Positions 20,014 to 29,697 of a DNA stretch of 64,000 nucleotides are shown here, one piece after another. This DNA comes from Flavobacteriales bacterium (lineage in GTDB: Bacteria > Bacteroidota > Bacteroidia > Flavobacteriales_D > Parvicellaceae): assembly GCA_029251405.1 (NCBI GenBank), contig JAQXDK010000013.1:27404-91403 (forward strand), in the 5' to 3' direction. A program made the position numbers and the translations under genes. The notes beneath the pieces were generated by a model. The model searched no databases. It was given only the letters and a program-made list of their open reading frames with translations, and had not been told where the DNA came from. Each line of letters starts with the position of its first letter. Positions within the stretch are counted from its first letter, which is position 1.

Positions 20014-20478
20014 TTATCTTTTTCTTTCTGCTGGATTGCTATGTTGCTTTTTTCTTTCCGATTGTATTTTTTTAAACTCTTTTGCTGATTGGTAGTATTT
20101 AGCTACTTTTTGAATAGAAAGAATTTCTTTGAATTTTTCATGATATTTTATTTTAATATCCATTAAATCTTTTCCCATTTTCAGCTTAGAATCAAGAATT
20201 TCTTCTAACTCATAGTCAGACAATTCTAAATATTTTTTATTGATAAGAATCATTTTACCGTGAGCATTCTTACTTTTAAGAGCTTTTATTTCATTTTCCA
20301 TTTCATTATAAACAGCCCAAAAATGTTTAGATTCTTCAACAGTAAGCTCTATTTTTGAAGTGTAAAATGCAATTTTCTGCGAATCTAAGTTAGTTTTACC
20401 TTTTGATGCTTGAGCATAAATTGATTGTTGAGATAGACAGAATATAATTATAAAACATAATTTACAGGTAATTTTCAT
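20014..20478 (-). CDS. Small exported helical protein
   Basis: 154 aa from the ATG at 20478 (MKITCKLC); a start 30 bases upstream would add residues before the signal peptide and is less likely. Signal peptide at about residues 1-22 (IIFCLSQQSIYAQA). The mature part is charged and helical with a Lys/Glu-rich pattern and a basic tail, like LTxxQ-type (Spy/CpxP) periplasmic proteins, but no exact motif is clear, so I give no function. It lies 31 bases after tktC and 12 bases before menA, within the tktN-vWA-tktC-menA run. Confidence 0.7.
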   Translation of the reverse strand: MKITCKLCFIIIFCLSQQSIYAQASKGKTNLDSQKIAFYTSKIELTVEESKHFWAVYNEMENEIKALKSKNAHGKMILINKKYLELSDYELEEILDSKLKMGKDLMDIKIKYHEKFKEILSIQKVAKYYQSAKEFKKIQSERKKQHSNPAERKR

Positions 20479-20509
20479 AGTTGATGAGTTAACAAATTTA
20501 TAATTCAAT

Positions 20510-21460
20510 TTATTTTCTTTTAAGTACTTTATGTACAGCTTTTATTATGTCAGATGAATGAAGTCCGTATTTTTTCATTAAGTCTGAAGGTTTACCACTT
20601 TCTCCAAACTTATCATTAACAGCTACAAACTCGATAGGAAGTGGTTGGTTAGTAGCTAGTAATTGAGCTATCGATTCTCCCATTCCACCTGCTATTTGAT
20701 GTTCTTCAGCTGTAACTACACATTTTGTTTTAGCTACTGACCTCAAAATACTTTCATTATCCAACGGCTTAATAGTATGGATATTTATTAATTCGACAGA
20801 AAGTCCCTCATTGGCTAAAGCTTGTGCAGCTTCTACCGCTTCCCAAACTAAATGACCAGTTGCGAAAATTGAGACATCTGTTCCTTCTTGGAGCATTAAA
20901 GCTTTTCCAATTTCAAAAGGAGTATCTTCTGGGATGAAAATTGGAACCTTAGGTCGTCCAAATCTTAAGTAAACAGGGCCTTTATGATCAGCAATAGCTA
21001 TAGTAGCAGCTTTTGTCTGGTTGTAATCACAAGGATTTATAACAGTCATTCCTGGTAACATCTTCATCATTCCAATATCTTCCAATACTTGATGAGTTGC
21101 TCCGTCTTCACCCAAAGTTAGTCCAGCATGAGAAGCACATATTTTTACATTTTTATTAGAATAAGCTATTGATTGTCTTACTTGATCATAAACTCTACTT
21201 GTAGAAAAGTTTGCAAAAGTACCAGTAAACGGTATTTTTCCACCGATGGTCATTCCTGCTGCAATACCCATCATATTAGCTTCTGCAATTCCAACTTGAA
21301 AAAATCTATCAGGAAATCGATCTTTAAAATCATTCATTTTTAAGGATCCCGTTAAATCTGCGCAAAGAGCTACTACGTCAGGGTTATCTTTTCCCAGTTG
21401 TGATAGTCCGGCTCCAAACCCAGATCTTGTATCACTATTTCCTAAAATTTCGATTTTCAT
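20510..21460 (-). CDS. Transketolase, C-terminal subunit
   Basis: 316 aa. Together with the N-terminal subunit at 22872-23711 this makes a complete transketolase, which moves two-carbon units in the non-oxidative pentose phosphate pathway. Present are the pyrimidine-binding part (FDKRFPDRFFQVGIAEANMMGIAAGMT, with the Glu that activates thiamine diphosphate), the SHAGLTLGEDGATHQ stretch, and the C-terminal domain (YLRFGRPKVP, VTAEEHQ). Both halves look intact, so the split is an established two-gene form rather than a broken gene. What is unusual is that the vWA gene sits between the two halves, two bases upstream of this start. Confidence 0.94.
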   Translation of the reverse strand: MKIEILGNSDTRSGFGAGLSQLGKDNPDVVALCADLTGSLKMNDFKDRFPDRFFQVGIAEANMMGIAAGMTIGGKIPFTGTFANFSTSRVYDQVRQSIAYSNKNVKICASHAGLTLGEDGATHQVLEDIGMMKMLPGMTVINPCDYNQTKAATIAIADHKGPVYLRFGRPKVPIFIPEDTPFEIGKALMLQEGTDVSIFATGHLVWEAVEAAQALANEGLSVELINIHTIKPLDNESILRSVAKTKCVVTAEEHQIAGGMGESIAQLLATNQPLPIEFVAVNDKFGESGKPSDLMKKYGLHSSDIIKAVHKVLKRK

Positions 21461-21462
21461 TT

Positions 21463-22842
21463 TTATAGTTTAAAATTTATGTTCTGTGCTGATGTTATTT
21501 TAAAATCTTTTAAAATAGTATGTGCAATACTATTAGATCTATTACTTCTAAAACAAATAAAATAATTACCGGGCTGGATATTTAAATTTTCAATAGATCT
21601 TTCTTCATTAAAATCATAGACCCAAATATTTTTCCCCTTGTCTTTTAAAAAAAGGGCAGCTGGACCATCCGATTTATTAACTTGAATAGAACCATATAGA
21701 GGAATTACTATATCGGTCATTTTACTTTGGTTGATTTTTACATCTTTAAATTTGATTCTTGGAATTGACAATACCTCTAAATCATAACTACCTACAAGAT
21801 ATTGTTTATTAGTATTCATTTTTTGGACATTTAAAATAGAGTTTTGATTTGTACTTTTCACAATACAATTAATTCCATTATAAGGATTATCGTTTCCACT
21901 TATTCTTAAGTTTAACTTACCTAGAGGAGATTTAATATTGATTACGGTATGTTTACCAGGTATTAATTTAATGCTGTCTAAAACAACTTCTGGAACACTA
22001 TGGACTACAACTTTGTAAGTATACAAAGGGTCTAAAGATAAAGTATCAGGATTCTGAAACCTATTTAAAGTGTGCATGTATGTATGCATTAATTTACCAT
22101 TATAAGAATTATACAAACTCATGGATAAATTTGTTTCTTTAGGAAGGTTATTAATATTATTAAGATTGATTTGTGCAGTTGTATTGTTTAGAGCCTGGCT
22201 TATGACAAATTTCAGTACACTTTTGAAAGCATCTTCATTTTCAGCACTTAAAAACTCTCCTACGCATTCAAATTGGCTTAAGTAAGAAGTGTCCAGGCCA
22301 AGACCGATTACAAATGGTTTGAGTTTAATATTTTTTTCTTTTAGCGCTATGGCAACTGCACAAGGATCTTCATCACATGCTTCTATTCCGTCTGTTATTA
22401 AAATGATAATATTTCGGCAATCATCACATGGAGGAAAATCTTCAGCAGAATATTCTAAAGATCTTGCTATTGGAGTTGTTCCTTTTGGTTCTAATCTTCT
22501 AATTTCATTGATGATTTTTTGATAATTATCATTAGCACTAGCGAAAGGAACTTCTAATTTAGTATCTGAGCAGTCTTGTTTTCCTGGTAGAATTTTACTT
22601 TGATGACCATATATTCTGAGAGCTAATTCAACATTCTCTAATCCTCTCAAACTGTCCATGGTTTGAGTCATTAGCCTTTTGGCAATTGCTATTTTACTAC
22701 TTTTTTCCCATTGCGCATTCATACTGTTAGAGCCGTCAAAAATGAAAAGTATCCTTATTTTACCGTCATTTTCCTGGCCAAGCATAATACTTGAAAAAAA
22801 ACCAAGACATAAAAAAATGAATATTTTAAAATATTTAATCAT
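21463..22842 (-). CDS. Exported von Willebrand factor A-domain protein
   Basis: 459 aa with a signal peptide (residues 1-22). A vWA domain at about 26-215 has a complete metal site: DGSNS (DxSxS), the Thr in GTTPIA, and the Asp in ITDGIE, so it should bind a divalent ion and a protein ligand. A cysteine-containing insert (CDDCRN, CDEDPCA) is present. The rest (about 220-459) is beta-rich with repeated short beta-sandwich-like segments, no TM, no obvious LPXTG or T9SS sorting domain. Similar exported vWA proteins are, to my memory, common in Flavobacteriaceae. The gene is between tktN (29 bases) and tktC (2 bases), a surprising position for an exported protein. Confidence 0.82.
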   Translation of the reverse strand: MIKYFKIFIFLCLGFFSSIMLGQENDGKIRILFIFDGSNSMNAQWEKSSKIAIAKRLMTQTMDSLRGLENVELALRIYGHQSKILPGKQDCSDTKLEVPFASANDNYQKIINEIRRLEPKGTTPIARSLEYSAEDFPPCDDCRNIIILITDGIEACDEDPCAVAIALKEKNIKLKPFVIGLGLDTSYLSQFECVGEFLSAENEDAFKSVLKFVISQALNNTTAQINLNNINNLPKETNLSMSLYNSYNGKLMHTYMHTLNRFQNPDTLSLDPLYTYKVVVHSVPEVVLDSIKLIPGKHTVINIKSPLGKLNLRISGNDNPYNGINCIVKSTNQNSILNVQKMNTNKQYLVGSYDLEVLSIPRIKFKDVKINQSKMTDIVIPLYGSIQVNKSDGPAALFLKDKGKNIWVYDFNEERSIENLNIQPGNYFICFRSNRSNSIAHTILKDFKITSAQNINFKL

Positions 22843-22871
22843 CCAATTCCTGTTTGTAAAAATGGATCATA

Positions 22872-23711
22872 TTAATAATCACCTAAAGTTTCTTTGTTTT
22901 GACTTAAAGCATCTTGAAGCTGCTCATCATTTGGAGCAACCCCATGCCATTTATGAGAACCCATCATAAAATCCACTCCATTACCCATTTCAGTAGTCAT
23001 AATAATCATAACAGGTTTATCTTTACCTGTAAGTTCTTTAGCTTTCTCTAAAGTTTTGTATACTTCTTTAATATTATTACCATTACAAGATAAAGTAACC
23101 CAACCGAAAGCTTTCCACTTTTCTTCTAAATTTCCAAGAGAAATAACATCATCAACATCACCATCAATTTGTCTTCCGTTGTAGTCAATCGTAGAAATTA
23201 GGTTGTCAATTTTTTTTGCAGATGCATAAAGTGCAGCTTCCCAAATTTGACCTTCTTGTAACTCGCCGTCTCCATGAAGAGTAAATACTAAACTTGGATC
23301 GTTGTTTAATTTTTTTGTTGTTGCTGCTCCAATAGCCACACTAAGTCCTTGTCCTAAAGAACCACTAGCAATTCTAACACCAGGTAAACCTTCGTGTGTT
23401 GTAGGGTGTCCTTGCAGACGAGAATCAATTTTTCTAAAAGTACTTAGTTCTTCGATAGGAAAATATCCAGTTCTTGCTAAAGTCGCATAATATACTGGGG
23501 AAATATGTCCATTTGAAAGAAAAAATAAATCTTCCCCTTTTCCATCCATAGAAAAATCCGTGTTGTGATTTAAAAAGCTATTAAAAAGCACTGTAAAATA
23601 CTCGACACATCCTAAAGACCCTCCAGGGTGACCTGAATTTTGCGCATTTACCATTCTTACTATATCTCTTCTTATTTGAGTAGCAAATTCTATTAAATAA
23701 TCTTCTTTCAT
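22872..23711 (-). CDS. Transketolase, N-terminal subunit
   Basis: 279 aa. It carries the diphosphate/Mg half of the thiamine-diphosphate site: GDGELQEGQIWEA (GDG...) and IDYNGRQIDG, with SGHPGGSLG near the N-terminus and SNGHISPVYYA. The partner half is at 20510-21460. A perfect TAnnTTTG motif (minus strand, 23729-23736) lies 18 bases before the ATG, making this the likely first gene of a run tktN-vWA-tktC-exported protein-menA. The two halves probably assemble in the cytosol; the vWA protein between them is exported. Confidence 0.94.
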   Translation of the reverse strand: MKEDYLIEFATQIRRDIVRMVNAQNSGHPGGSLGCVEYFTVLFNSFLNHNTDFSMDGKGEDLFFLSNGHISPVYYATLARTGYFPIEELSTFRKIDSRLQGHPTTHEGLPGVRIASGSLGQGLSVAIGAATTKKLNNDPSLVFTLHGDGELQEGQIWEAALYASAKKIDNLISTIDYNGRQIDGDVDDVISLGNLEEKWKAFGWVTLSCNGNNIKEVYKTLEKAKELTGKDKPVMIIMTTEMGNGVDFMMGSHKWHGVAPNDEQLQDALSQNKETLGDY

Positions 23712-23728
23712 TAATTTATTTTATAAAA

Positions 23729-23736
23729 CAAAAATA
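23729..23736 (-). promoter_or_regulatory. Putative -7 promoter element of tktN run
   Basis: On the minus strand this reads TATTTTTG, an exact TAnnTTTG match, 18 bases upstream of the tktN ATG. No TTG at 17-23 bases further upstream was seen. Confidence 0.45.
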
Positions 23737-23813
23737 AGCATATAGTTATTGTACTAATGCAGTGTTAACAACTTTCAGTAACTATTTTAAAATAATTAAT
23801 TTAAAATAAATCG

Positions 23814-23821
23814 TATTTTCG
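23814..23821 (+). promoter_or_regulatory. Possible -7 element (TAnnTTCG variant)
   Basis: Reads TATTTTCG, seven of eight to TAnnTTTG, seven bases before the ATG of the gene at 23829. Same TTCG variant as before gyrA. Confidence 0.25.
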
Positions 23822-23828
23822 GTTTTTT

Positions 23829-24161
23829 ATGAAAATAATTTTACCATTTTTTTTAATAATTAGTTTTGTTTCTTTTGGTCAAGATATTGATAATCAAATT
23901 ATTGACTTCTTTAAAAAGAAAGAAAACCAACTATTTGTAAATACGCACGGTTATTATTTTATAGATGTTCCTAATGAAAAATCATATAACAATAGGGTTT
24001 CTGGGTCACTATCAAATATTGATACTTCTAATTTAGATTTCAAAAATATTGATGTTCAATTTGACTATGATCAATACAAATATTATTTATTATCAGATTT
24101 AAATATTCTAATGGTATTAAAATCAATCAAACATCTTAAAGAAGAAATTGATTCCAAATGA
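23829..24161 (+). CDS. Small exported hypothetical protein
   Basis: 110 aa with a signal peptide at residues 1-17 (FFLIISFVSFGQ). The mature part is acidic and rich in Asp, Asn, Ser and Tyr. I do not recognise it and see no motif. It overlaps the next gene, a large T9SS cargo, by four bases (ATGA), so both are likely made together. It might be a partner or accessory of that cargo; this is inference from the overlap alone. Confidence 0.65.
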   Translation: MKIILPFFLIISFVSFGQDIDNQIIDFFKKKENQLFVNTHGYYFIDVPNEKSYNNRVSGSLSNIDTSNLDFKNIDVQFDYDQYKYYLLSDLNILMVLKSIKHLKEEIDSK

Positions 24162-26659
24162 GAAAATTAATTTGTACTGTTAATGTTATCTTTTGTTTCA
24201 TTACTTTTAAAAGTTGGTCACAACCACTTGTTCAAGTAAACGATACTGATTGGACATCTTCCACTGTAAATGGTGCTTGTAATTGTTCCAACGATTTTAA
24301 CAACGGTTCATTTTTAAACTTTTTTGATACTGGAGGTTCATCTGGATCTTACAACTCAAATGAAAATGAAGTAATTACCTTATGTCCAGACGCTACAGGT
24401 TCTAAAATGGTGGCAGTTTTCGGGATAAATGCTGGATATACATTAAATATTCACTACACCGATACGCTTTATATTTATGATGGAAATTCTGTAAATTCAC
24501 CTTTATTAGCTGCTATTAATGATAGTACTTATCCTAATGGAGTAAATATTCCAGCTTCTTGGAGTAATGTATCAGGTTGTTTGACTTTTAAATTTGTGAG
24601 TGATGCTGTTTCAGAAGGAACAGGCTGGGATGCCAATTTATCTTGTGCGAATTTAATTCAACCTTTTAGCAATCACATAAGCGCTTATATTACTGGTAAT
24701 GCAATTGGAGGAACTGACACACTAAATGACCTTTATCCTATAGACACTGGATATGTAGATATTTGTTTCGGAGATGTTATTGAGTTTGTTGCTGAACCGT
24801 ATTTCCCCTACGAGCCTGGTGGTGATTCTGCAGCACTTAGTGGAGGTGGTTACATGCAGTCGAATAACTACACAGTAACTTGGGAATTAAGTAATGGAAC
24901 ATCTTTAAATACCAATTCATTTCTTTTTACACCAACTTCAAGAAATGGATACTTTTTAACTTTGAAAATTGAAGATTCTCTAGGACAATTTCAATATAGT
25001 TTTTGTAAAATAAGAGTATCTACAGAGCCAAGTTTCGCTACATGTGCACCTGCACAATCACCAATTTGTTTGGGGAGATCTACACAACTTTTTGGAGGAG
25101 TTACTGGTGCTGATACTGTTGGTGTTGACCCCATTTCTACAAACTTTCCAATCGGTGGTGTTTTTGGATCTCAAACATATCTTCCTGATGGATCAGGAAT
25201 TAATTATACTACTACCATAAATATTTCTGGTTTTACACCTGGAACAACTATTCAAAACCCAACTGATATTGATAAAATGTGTGTTAAAATTGAGCATTCA
25301 TATTTAGGAGATTTAGAGATGATGTTAACTTGTCCAAATGGTCAAAACGTCAATATTTTCAACAGCTACTCTAGTAGTGGTTTATTTCCTGGTGGATTTG
25401 GAGGAGGAAGTACTTTTTTAGGTGGAGCATTTGATAATAATACTGGAAATATTGGATATTGCGAAGAATATTGTTTCTCTAACGATGGCTCATCACTACC
25501 GCCTTGGGTCAATGGTTACAACACAACAGCAGCTACTGGACCAAGTATTGGTCAGATGGTTGTTCCTGGACAATATAATCCAGAACAAAACTATGTTCCT
25601 GCATTGCAAGGTTGTCCAATTAATGGAACGTGGACTTTAACAGTAAGAGATAATATTGGAATAGACGATGGATATATTTGCGAATGGGGTATTTATTTCA
25701 ACAGTACTTTACATCCTAACAGTGAAACTTATGCACCACTTATTACATCTCATAACTGGTTGCCCGATAGCACAATAATATCAAGTGAAGACACCAATAT
25801 CATCGTGCAACCTAATTCATTAGGACCTTCGAGTTACACCTTTGTAGTTGAAGACGAATACGGTTGTTCGTACGATACTGTTATTACTGTGCAAACAGTC
25901 CAAGGTGGTTCCATCATTGGTGATACTACAACATGTGACGATTTTTTCGAATATTCAACAAATTATTTACCACCTGTTGGAGGAAATTGGTTGTATTACA
26001 GTGACGACGGAAATATTACATTCGATCCTAACAACAATGTTGCGAATCCTACAATAACAGTTTCGAGCCCAGGAATTTATTATATGGGGCTACATGATGT
26101 TTTTTGTAATGATACTTTATTGCATACCATAGAATTTAAAGAATTACCAGAACCTTATACTTTTAACTTAGATACATTTTGTATTGGTGAAGATATTTTA
26201 AAAGTGATTGACAACACCAAAAGTGAATTTACTTATGAATGGATAAATGACTTAGATAGTCTAATTTCTTCCGGAGATTCTCTTATTCTAAATAGTAATA
26301 ATTATACTATTGGGGAGCATGAAATTAATCTTAGAGTTTCCAATGAATGTGGAGAAGAAATAACAACCAATCAGCTAATAATTGAAAAATGTGAAATCCC
26401 CAATGTTATTACTCCAAATGGTGACGGTGTAAATGATTATTTCTACACACACTTTGCTGCTATTTATGATGATGTTAATCTAATTGTTTATAACAGATGG
26501 GGCAATATTGTATTTGAATCATTTGGTTACAATAATAATTGGAATGGTGTGAATAAAAATGGAAATTCTCTTTCACAAGGCTCTTATTATTTTTTTATTA
26601 CGTTTGACGAGGGACGAGAAAAAAATCAAGGAATCCTTCAAATTATAAATTCTAATTAG
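24158..26659 (+). CDS. Large secreted T9SS cargo: CUB, P-domain, gliding-type C-terminal sorting domain
   Basis: 833 aa with a signal peptide (residues 1-21). Domains seen in order: a CUB-like domain at about 40-163 (CNCSND... GTGWDANLSC, several Cys), a PKD-like beta region at about 200-290, a proprotein-convertase P domain at about 340-516 (SGFTPGTTI, VKIEHSYLGDLEMMLTCPNG, GTWTLTVRDNIGIDDG, LCEWGIYF-like WGIYF), a further beta region, and a type B (gliding motility-associated) C-terminal domain at about 744-833 (PNVITPNGDGVNDYF, RWGNIVFE, WNGVNKNG, SQGSYYFFITF). The last part marks it for the type IX secretion system. It is predicted to be surface-bound or released and adhesive. No protease active-site triad was found, so it is not called an enzyme. 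Confidence 0.88.
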   Translation: MRKLICTVNVIFCFITFKSWSQPLVQVNDTDWTSSTVNGACNCSNDFNNGSFLNFFDTGGSSGSYNSNENEVITLCPDATGSKMVAVFGINAGYTLNIHYTDTLYIYDGNSVNSPLLAAINDSTYPNGVNIPASWSNVSGCLTFKFVSDAVSEGTGWDANLSCANLIQPFSNHISAYITGNAIGGTDTLNDLYPIDTGYVDICFGDVIEFVAEPYFPYEPGGDSAALSGGGYMQSNNYTVTWELSNGTSLNTNSFLFTPTSRNGYFLTLKIEDSLGQFQYSFCKIRVSTEPSFATCAPAQSPICLGRSTQLFGGVTGADTVGVDPISTNFPIGGVFGSQTYLPDGSGINYTTTINISGFTPGTTIQNPTDIDKMCVKIEHSYLGDLEMMLTCPNGQNVNIFNSYSSSGLFPGGFGGGSTFLGGAFDNNTGNIGYCEEYCFSNDGSSLPPWVNGYNTTAATGPSIGQMVVPGQYNPEQNYVPALQGCPINGTWTLTVRDNIGIDDGYICEWGIYFNSTLHPNSETYAPLITSHNWLPDSTIISSEDTNIIVQPNSLGPSSYTFVVEDEYGCSYDTVITVQTVQGGSIIGDTTTCDDFFEYSTNYLPPVGGNWLYYSDDGNITFDPNNNVANPTITVSSPGIYYMGLHDVFCNDTLLHTIEFKELPEPYTFNLDTFCIGEDILKVIDNTKSEFTYEWINDLDSLISSGDSLILNSNNYTIGEHEINLRVSNECGEEITTNQLIIEKCEIPNVITPNGDGVNDYFYTHFAAIYDDVNLIVYNRWGNIVFESFGYNNNWNGVNKNGNSLSQGSYYFFITFDEGREKNQGILQIINSN

Positions 26660-26680
26660 CAACTAAATAAATTTTTATAA

Positions 26681-27778
26681 ATGGCTCTTAAATGTGGTAT
26701 CGTTGGTTTACCAAATGTTGGAAAATCTACACTCTTCAACTGTCTTTCAAATGCAAAAGCACAATCCGCAAATTTCCCTTTCTGTACAATAGAACCTAAT
26801 GTTGGAACTATTACAGTTCCTGATAGTAGGTTAAATAAACTAGAAATTCTTGTAAAACCTGAAAAAGTTGTTCCAACTACAATTGAAATTGTCGATATAG
26901 CAGGTTTAGTAAAAGGTGCTCACAAAGGAGAAGGTTTAGGTAATCAGTTTTTAGCTAATATTCGTGAAGTAGATGCAATTATACATGTACTTAGATGTTT
27001 TGACAATGATAATGTAATTCATGTAGATGGAAAAGTAGACCCTGTTGCTGACAAAGAAATCATTGATTTAGAGCTTCAACTTAAAGATTTAGAAACATTA
27101 GAAAAAAGAATCGGTGCAATTGAAAGAAAAGCTAAGTCTGGTGATAAAGAAGCAAACAAAGTGTTCTCAGTCTATGAAAGTGCTAAAAACCACCTAAGCT
27201 CTGGAAATTCAATAAGATCTTTAGAATTAGATGATAGTTTATTTAAATATTTAGAGGAATTGCAATTAATAACTGCCAAACCTGTAATGTATGTTTGTAA
27301 TGTAGATGAAAAATCTGTTGTTGATGGTAATAAACATGTAAACGATTTAAAGTCAGCTATTTTAAATGAAGATTCAGAAACACTTATACTTGGTGCCGCT
27401 ATAGAAGCTGATATTGCTGAATTAACAGACTATGAAGAAAGAAAATTATTTTTGGATGATTTGGGATTAAAAGAGGCAGGTGTAAGTAAACTTATAAAAA
27501 AAGCTTACCAGCTTTTAAAGTTACAAACCTATTTTACTGCTGGGGAAAAAGAAGTAAGAGCTTGGACTATTAAAAGAGGAATGACTGCTCCACAGGCAGC
27601 TGGAGTAATTCACACTGATTTTGAAAAAGGTTTCATTAAAGCAGAAGTTATTAAGTACGATGACTTTGTTGAATATGGATCAGAAAATGATGTTAAGGAA
27701 GCTGGGAAATTAATGATTCAAGGAAAGGAATATGTCTTGAGTGATGGAGATATTATGCATTTTAGGTTTAATGTTTGA
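26681..27778 (+). CDS. ychF: Redox-regulated ribosome-binding GTPase/ATPase YchF
   Basis: 365 aa. Obg-family G protein close to the human OLA1; binds ribosomes and prefers ATP in studied cases. G1 GLPNVGKST at residues 7-15, DIAGLVKGAHKGEGLGN (G3 region), NVDEKS (the NKxD-like place reads NVDE, the altered specificity site of the family), and a C-terminal TGS domain (RAWTIKRGMTAPQAAGVIHTDFEKGFIKAEV). It is 21 bases after the large T9SS cargo. Length matches the family. Confidence 0.97.
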   Translation: MALKCGIVGLPNVGKSTLFNCLSNAKAQSANFPFCTIEPNVGTITVPDSRLNKLEILVKPEKVVPTTIEIVDIAGLVKGAHKGEGLGNQFLANIREVDAIIHVLRCFDNDNVIHVDGKVDPVADKEIIDLELQLKDLETLEKRIGAIERKAKSGDKEANKVFSVYESAKNHLSSGNSIRSLELDDSLFKYLEELQLITAKPVMYVCNVDEKSVVDGNKHVNDLKSAILNEDSETLILGAAIEADIAELTDYEERKLFLDDLGLKEAGVSKLIKKAYQLLKLQTYFTAGEKEVRAWTIKRGMTAPQAAGVIHTDFEKGFIKAEVIKYDDFVEYGSENDVKEAGKLMIQGKEYVLSDGDIMHFRFNV

Positions 27779-27812
27779 GCAATAAACTCAATAAAAATAT
27801 GTTTTTACAGTA

Positions 27813-28829
27813 ATGAAATATTTTTCCCTCTTAATTTTAGTACTATTTTATCTTTTAGGATCTTCTCAACAACAAATACAATATTCCATATTAAATAATA
27901 ATTGTGCAGCAAGAAATTCTTCGTTAGGTGGTTATCCAATTGGGGTCATTGACGAAGATCCTTCACTTTCAATTTTTTTACCATCAAACCTATCAAAATT
28001 AAGCGTTAATAAATTAGTTATTAATTATAACAATCATTTTGCAGATTCTGATTTTGGAATGATCAATTACAATTTTCTTATAAAAAAAAATAGTGTTTTT
28101 TCAGCTACATTGTTTTATAATAATTATGGGAGTTTTGAATATTATGATGCTTCTGGTAATTCTTACGGAAATAGTTTCAAAGCTGCGGATTGGGTTTTCC
28201 AAATAGGCCATTCTAGAAAACTATATGAAAATTTTCAAATAGGATTGAATTTCAAAGTAATTAACTCAAGATTAGAAGTTTACAATTCTATTGCCTTGGC
28301 TTCTGACATCAGCTTAACTTATTTCAATGATGAAAAAAGAATTGGAGGCTATTTTTTATTGAGTAATATTGGAACATCAATAACAAATTATAGTTCATTT
28401 TCAAATGGTAAGTTACCAGCTAACTCAATAATTAGTTTTAACACTAAACTGAAATATGCTCCAGTACGATTTCATTTAACTTATAATCACTTAAATAAGT
28501 GGGATATATCTTCCACTAAGACAAATAGTAATTCCTTTAGTTTTAATGAATTTTCAAAACAATTTTTTAATCATTTTATCATAGCCTCTGAATTTTTATT
28601 TTCTGATAATTTTAATTTTAGATTTGGATACGATCTTTTATCAAGAAATGAGCTCCAACCACAATCAAGACCAGGAACGACAGGGATTTCGTGGGGAATA
28701 GGTTTAAAAATAAAAGATTTTAAAATAAATTATTCTAATTCCAAGTATCATTTTGCTGGAATTTCAAATAACCTAACTATTATTAAAAGCTTACGGTTTT
28801 TTAAACCAAAAGATTTGAGTCCTCAATAG
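27813..28829 (+). CDS. porQ: Type IX secretion system outer-membrane beta-barrel protein PorQ
   Basis: 338 aa, signal peptide of about 18 residues. The signature order of PorQ is present: N-terminal AARNSSLGG, then [28 protein letters not shown] [24 protein letters not shown], the [13 protein letters not shown] stretch, [16 protein letters not shown] and [11 protein letters not shown]. PorQ is an outer-membrane component needed for type IX secretion in Porphyromonas gingivalis. Its presence supports the T9SS cargo calls in the window (24158, 50976). It is convergent with ttcA with 29 bases of overlap. Its neighbour ychF shows no functional link. Confidence 0.9.
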   Translation: MKYFSLLILVLFYLLGSSQQQIQYSILNNNCAARNSSLGGYPIGVIDEDPSLSIFLPSNLSKLSVNKLVINYNNHFADSDFGMINYNFLIKKNSVFSATLFYNNYGSFEYYDASGNSYGNSFKAADWVFQIGHSRKLYENFQIGLNFKVINSRLEVYNSIALASDISLTYFNDEKRIGGYFLLSNIGTSITNYSSFSNGKLPANSIISFNTKLKYAPVRFHLTYNHLNKWDISSTKTNSNSFSFNEFSKQFFNHFIIASEFLFSDNFNFRFGYDLLSRNELQPQSRPGTTGISWGIGLKIKDFKINYSNSKYHFAGISNNLTIIKSLRFFKPKDLSPQ

Positions 28830-29604
28830 GAGTTAAGTCTTTAAAATTATGAATTTCTCTATCTAATAAATGAGATGGCGAAATATTTTGTAAAGCTCTA
28901 AAAATAATAGCTTTTCTGTTGGGATAATCAATTTCCCACTCATTCAAAAGTGCCTTTACTTTCTTTCTTTGTAGGTTTGTTTGTGATCCGCAAAGTGTGC
29001 AAGGGATTATTGGGAAATCCATTAGTTTAGAATAAACTTCGATTTCAGATTCTTTACAATATGAAAGAGGTCTAAGCACCATTAAATCTCCACTATCAAT
29101 TAAATATTTTGGTGGCATTGCTTCCATTTTACCACTAAAAAAAAGATTTAAGAAATAAGTTTCAATAATATCATCCATGTGATGACCTAAAGCAATTTTA
29201 TTACACTTTAATTCTCTAGCAAAATCATATAAGGTCCCTCTTCTAAGTCTAGAACATAAACTGCACATAGTTTTACCTTCAGGGATTTTTTCTTTTACAA
29301 TACTGTAGGTATCCTTCTCAATAATTTTGTAATTCACCTTTAATGCACTTAAATATTTGGGTAAAACTTCTTCTGGAAAACCAGGTTGTTTTTGATCCAT
29401 ATTAACAGCTATAAAATTGAAATTGGTTTTACCATATTTTTGGAAATGAATCATCATATCTAACATCGTGTAACTGTCTTTTCCTCCAGATATACAAACC
29501 ATAATACTGTCGCCATCTTCAATCATTGAAAAGTCATCAATAGCTTTTTTAGTTGCGTTAATTATTTTTTTTCTTGATTTTAATAGCTCTTTTTTATCCT
29601 TCAC
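28801..29604 (-). CDS. ttcA: tRNA 2-thiocytidine synthetase TtcA
   Basis: 267 aa. TtcA thiolates C32 of some tRNAs. The PP-loop SGGKDS is at 39-44; the Fe-S cluster cysteines are in CSLC (114, 117) and CTLC (202, 205), and the flanking SRLRRG and [11 protein letters not shown] match the family. The gene is oriented against porQ, and the two tails overlap by 29 bases (28801-28829). It is alone on its strand. It completes, with miaA, miaE and mnmD, a set of four tRNA anticodon-loop modification genes in this window. Confidence 0.95.
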   Translation of the reverse strand: MKDKKELLKSRKKIINATKKAIDDFSMIEDGDSIMVCISGGKDSYTMLDMMIHFQKYGKTNFNFIAVNMDQKQPGFPEEVLPKYLSALKVNYKIIEKDTYSIVKEKIPEGKTMCSLCSRLRRGTLYDFARELKCNKIALGHHMDDIIETYFLNLFFSGKMEAMPPKYLIDSGDLMVLRPLSYCKESEIEVYSKLMDFPIIPCTLCGSQTNLQRKKVKALLNEWEIDYPNRKAIIFRALQNISPSHLLDREIHNFKDLTPIEDSNLLV

Positions 29605-29675
29605 CTTACAAAGAAAATAATAAAACTTAATTAGGTACTTTATTAAAAAACATTTCTCTAAAAATTACTAATTAT

Positions 29676-29683
29676 TATATTTG
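29676..29683 (+). promoter_or_regulatory. Putative -7 promoter element of rocD
   Basis: Exact TATATTTG, 15 bases before the rocD ATG (29698), implying a very short leader. No -33 TTG at 17-23 bases upstream was found. Confidence 0.45.
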
Positions 29684-29697
29684 ATGAAAATATAAAC

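Noticed and set aside
20510..23711. Transketolase as a gene disrupted by an insertion
   Set aside because: Both halves have full domains and their own starts and stops, so it is an established split form and not a pseudogene.
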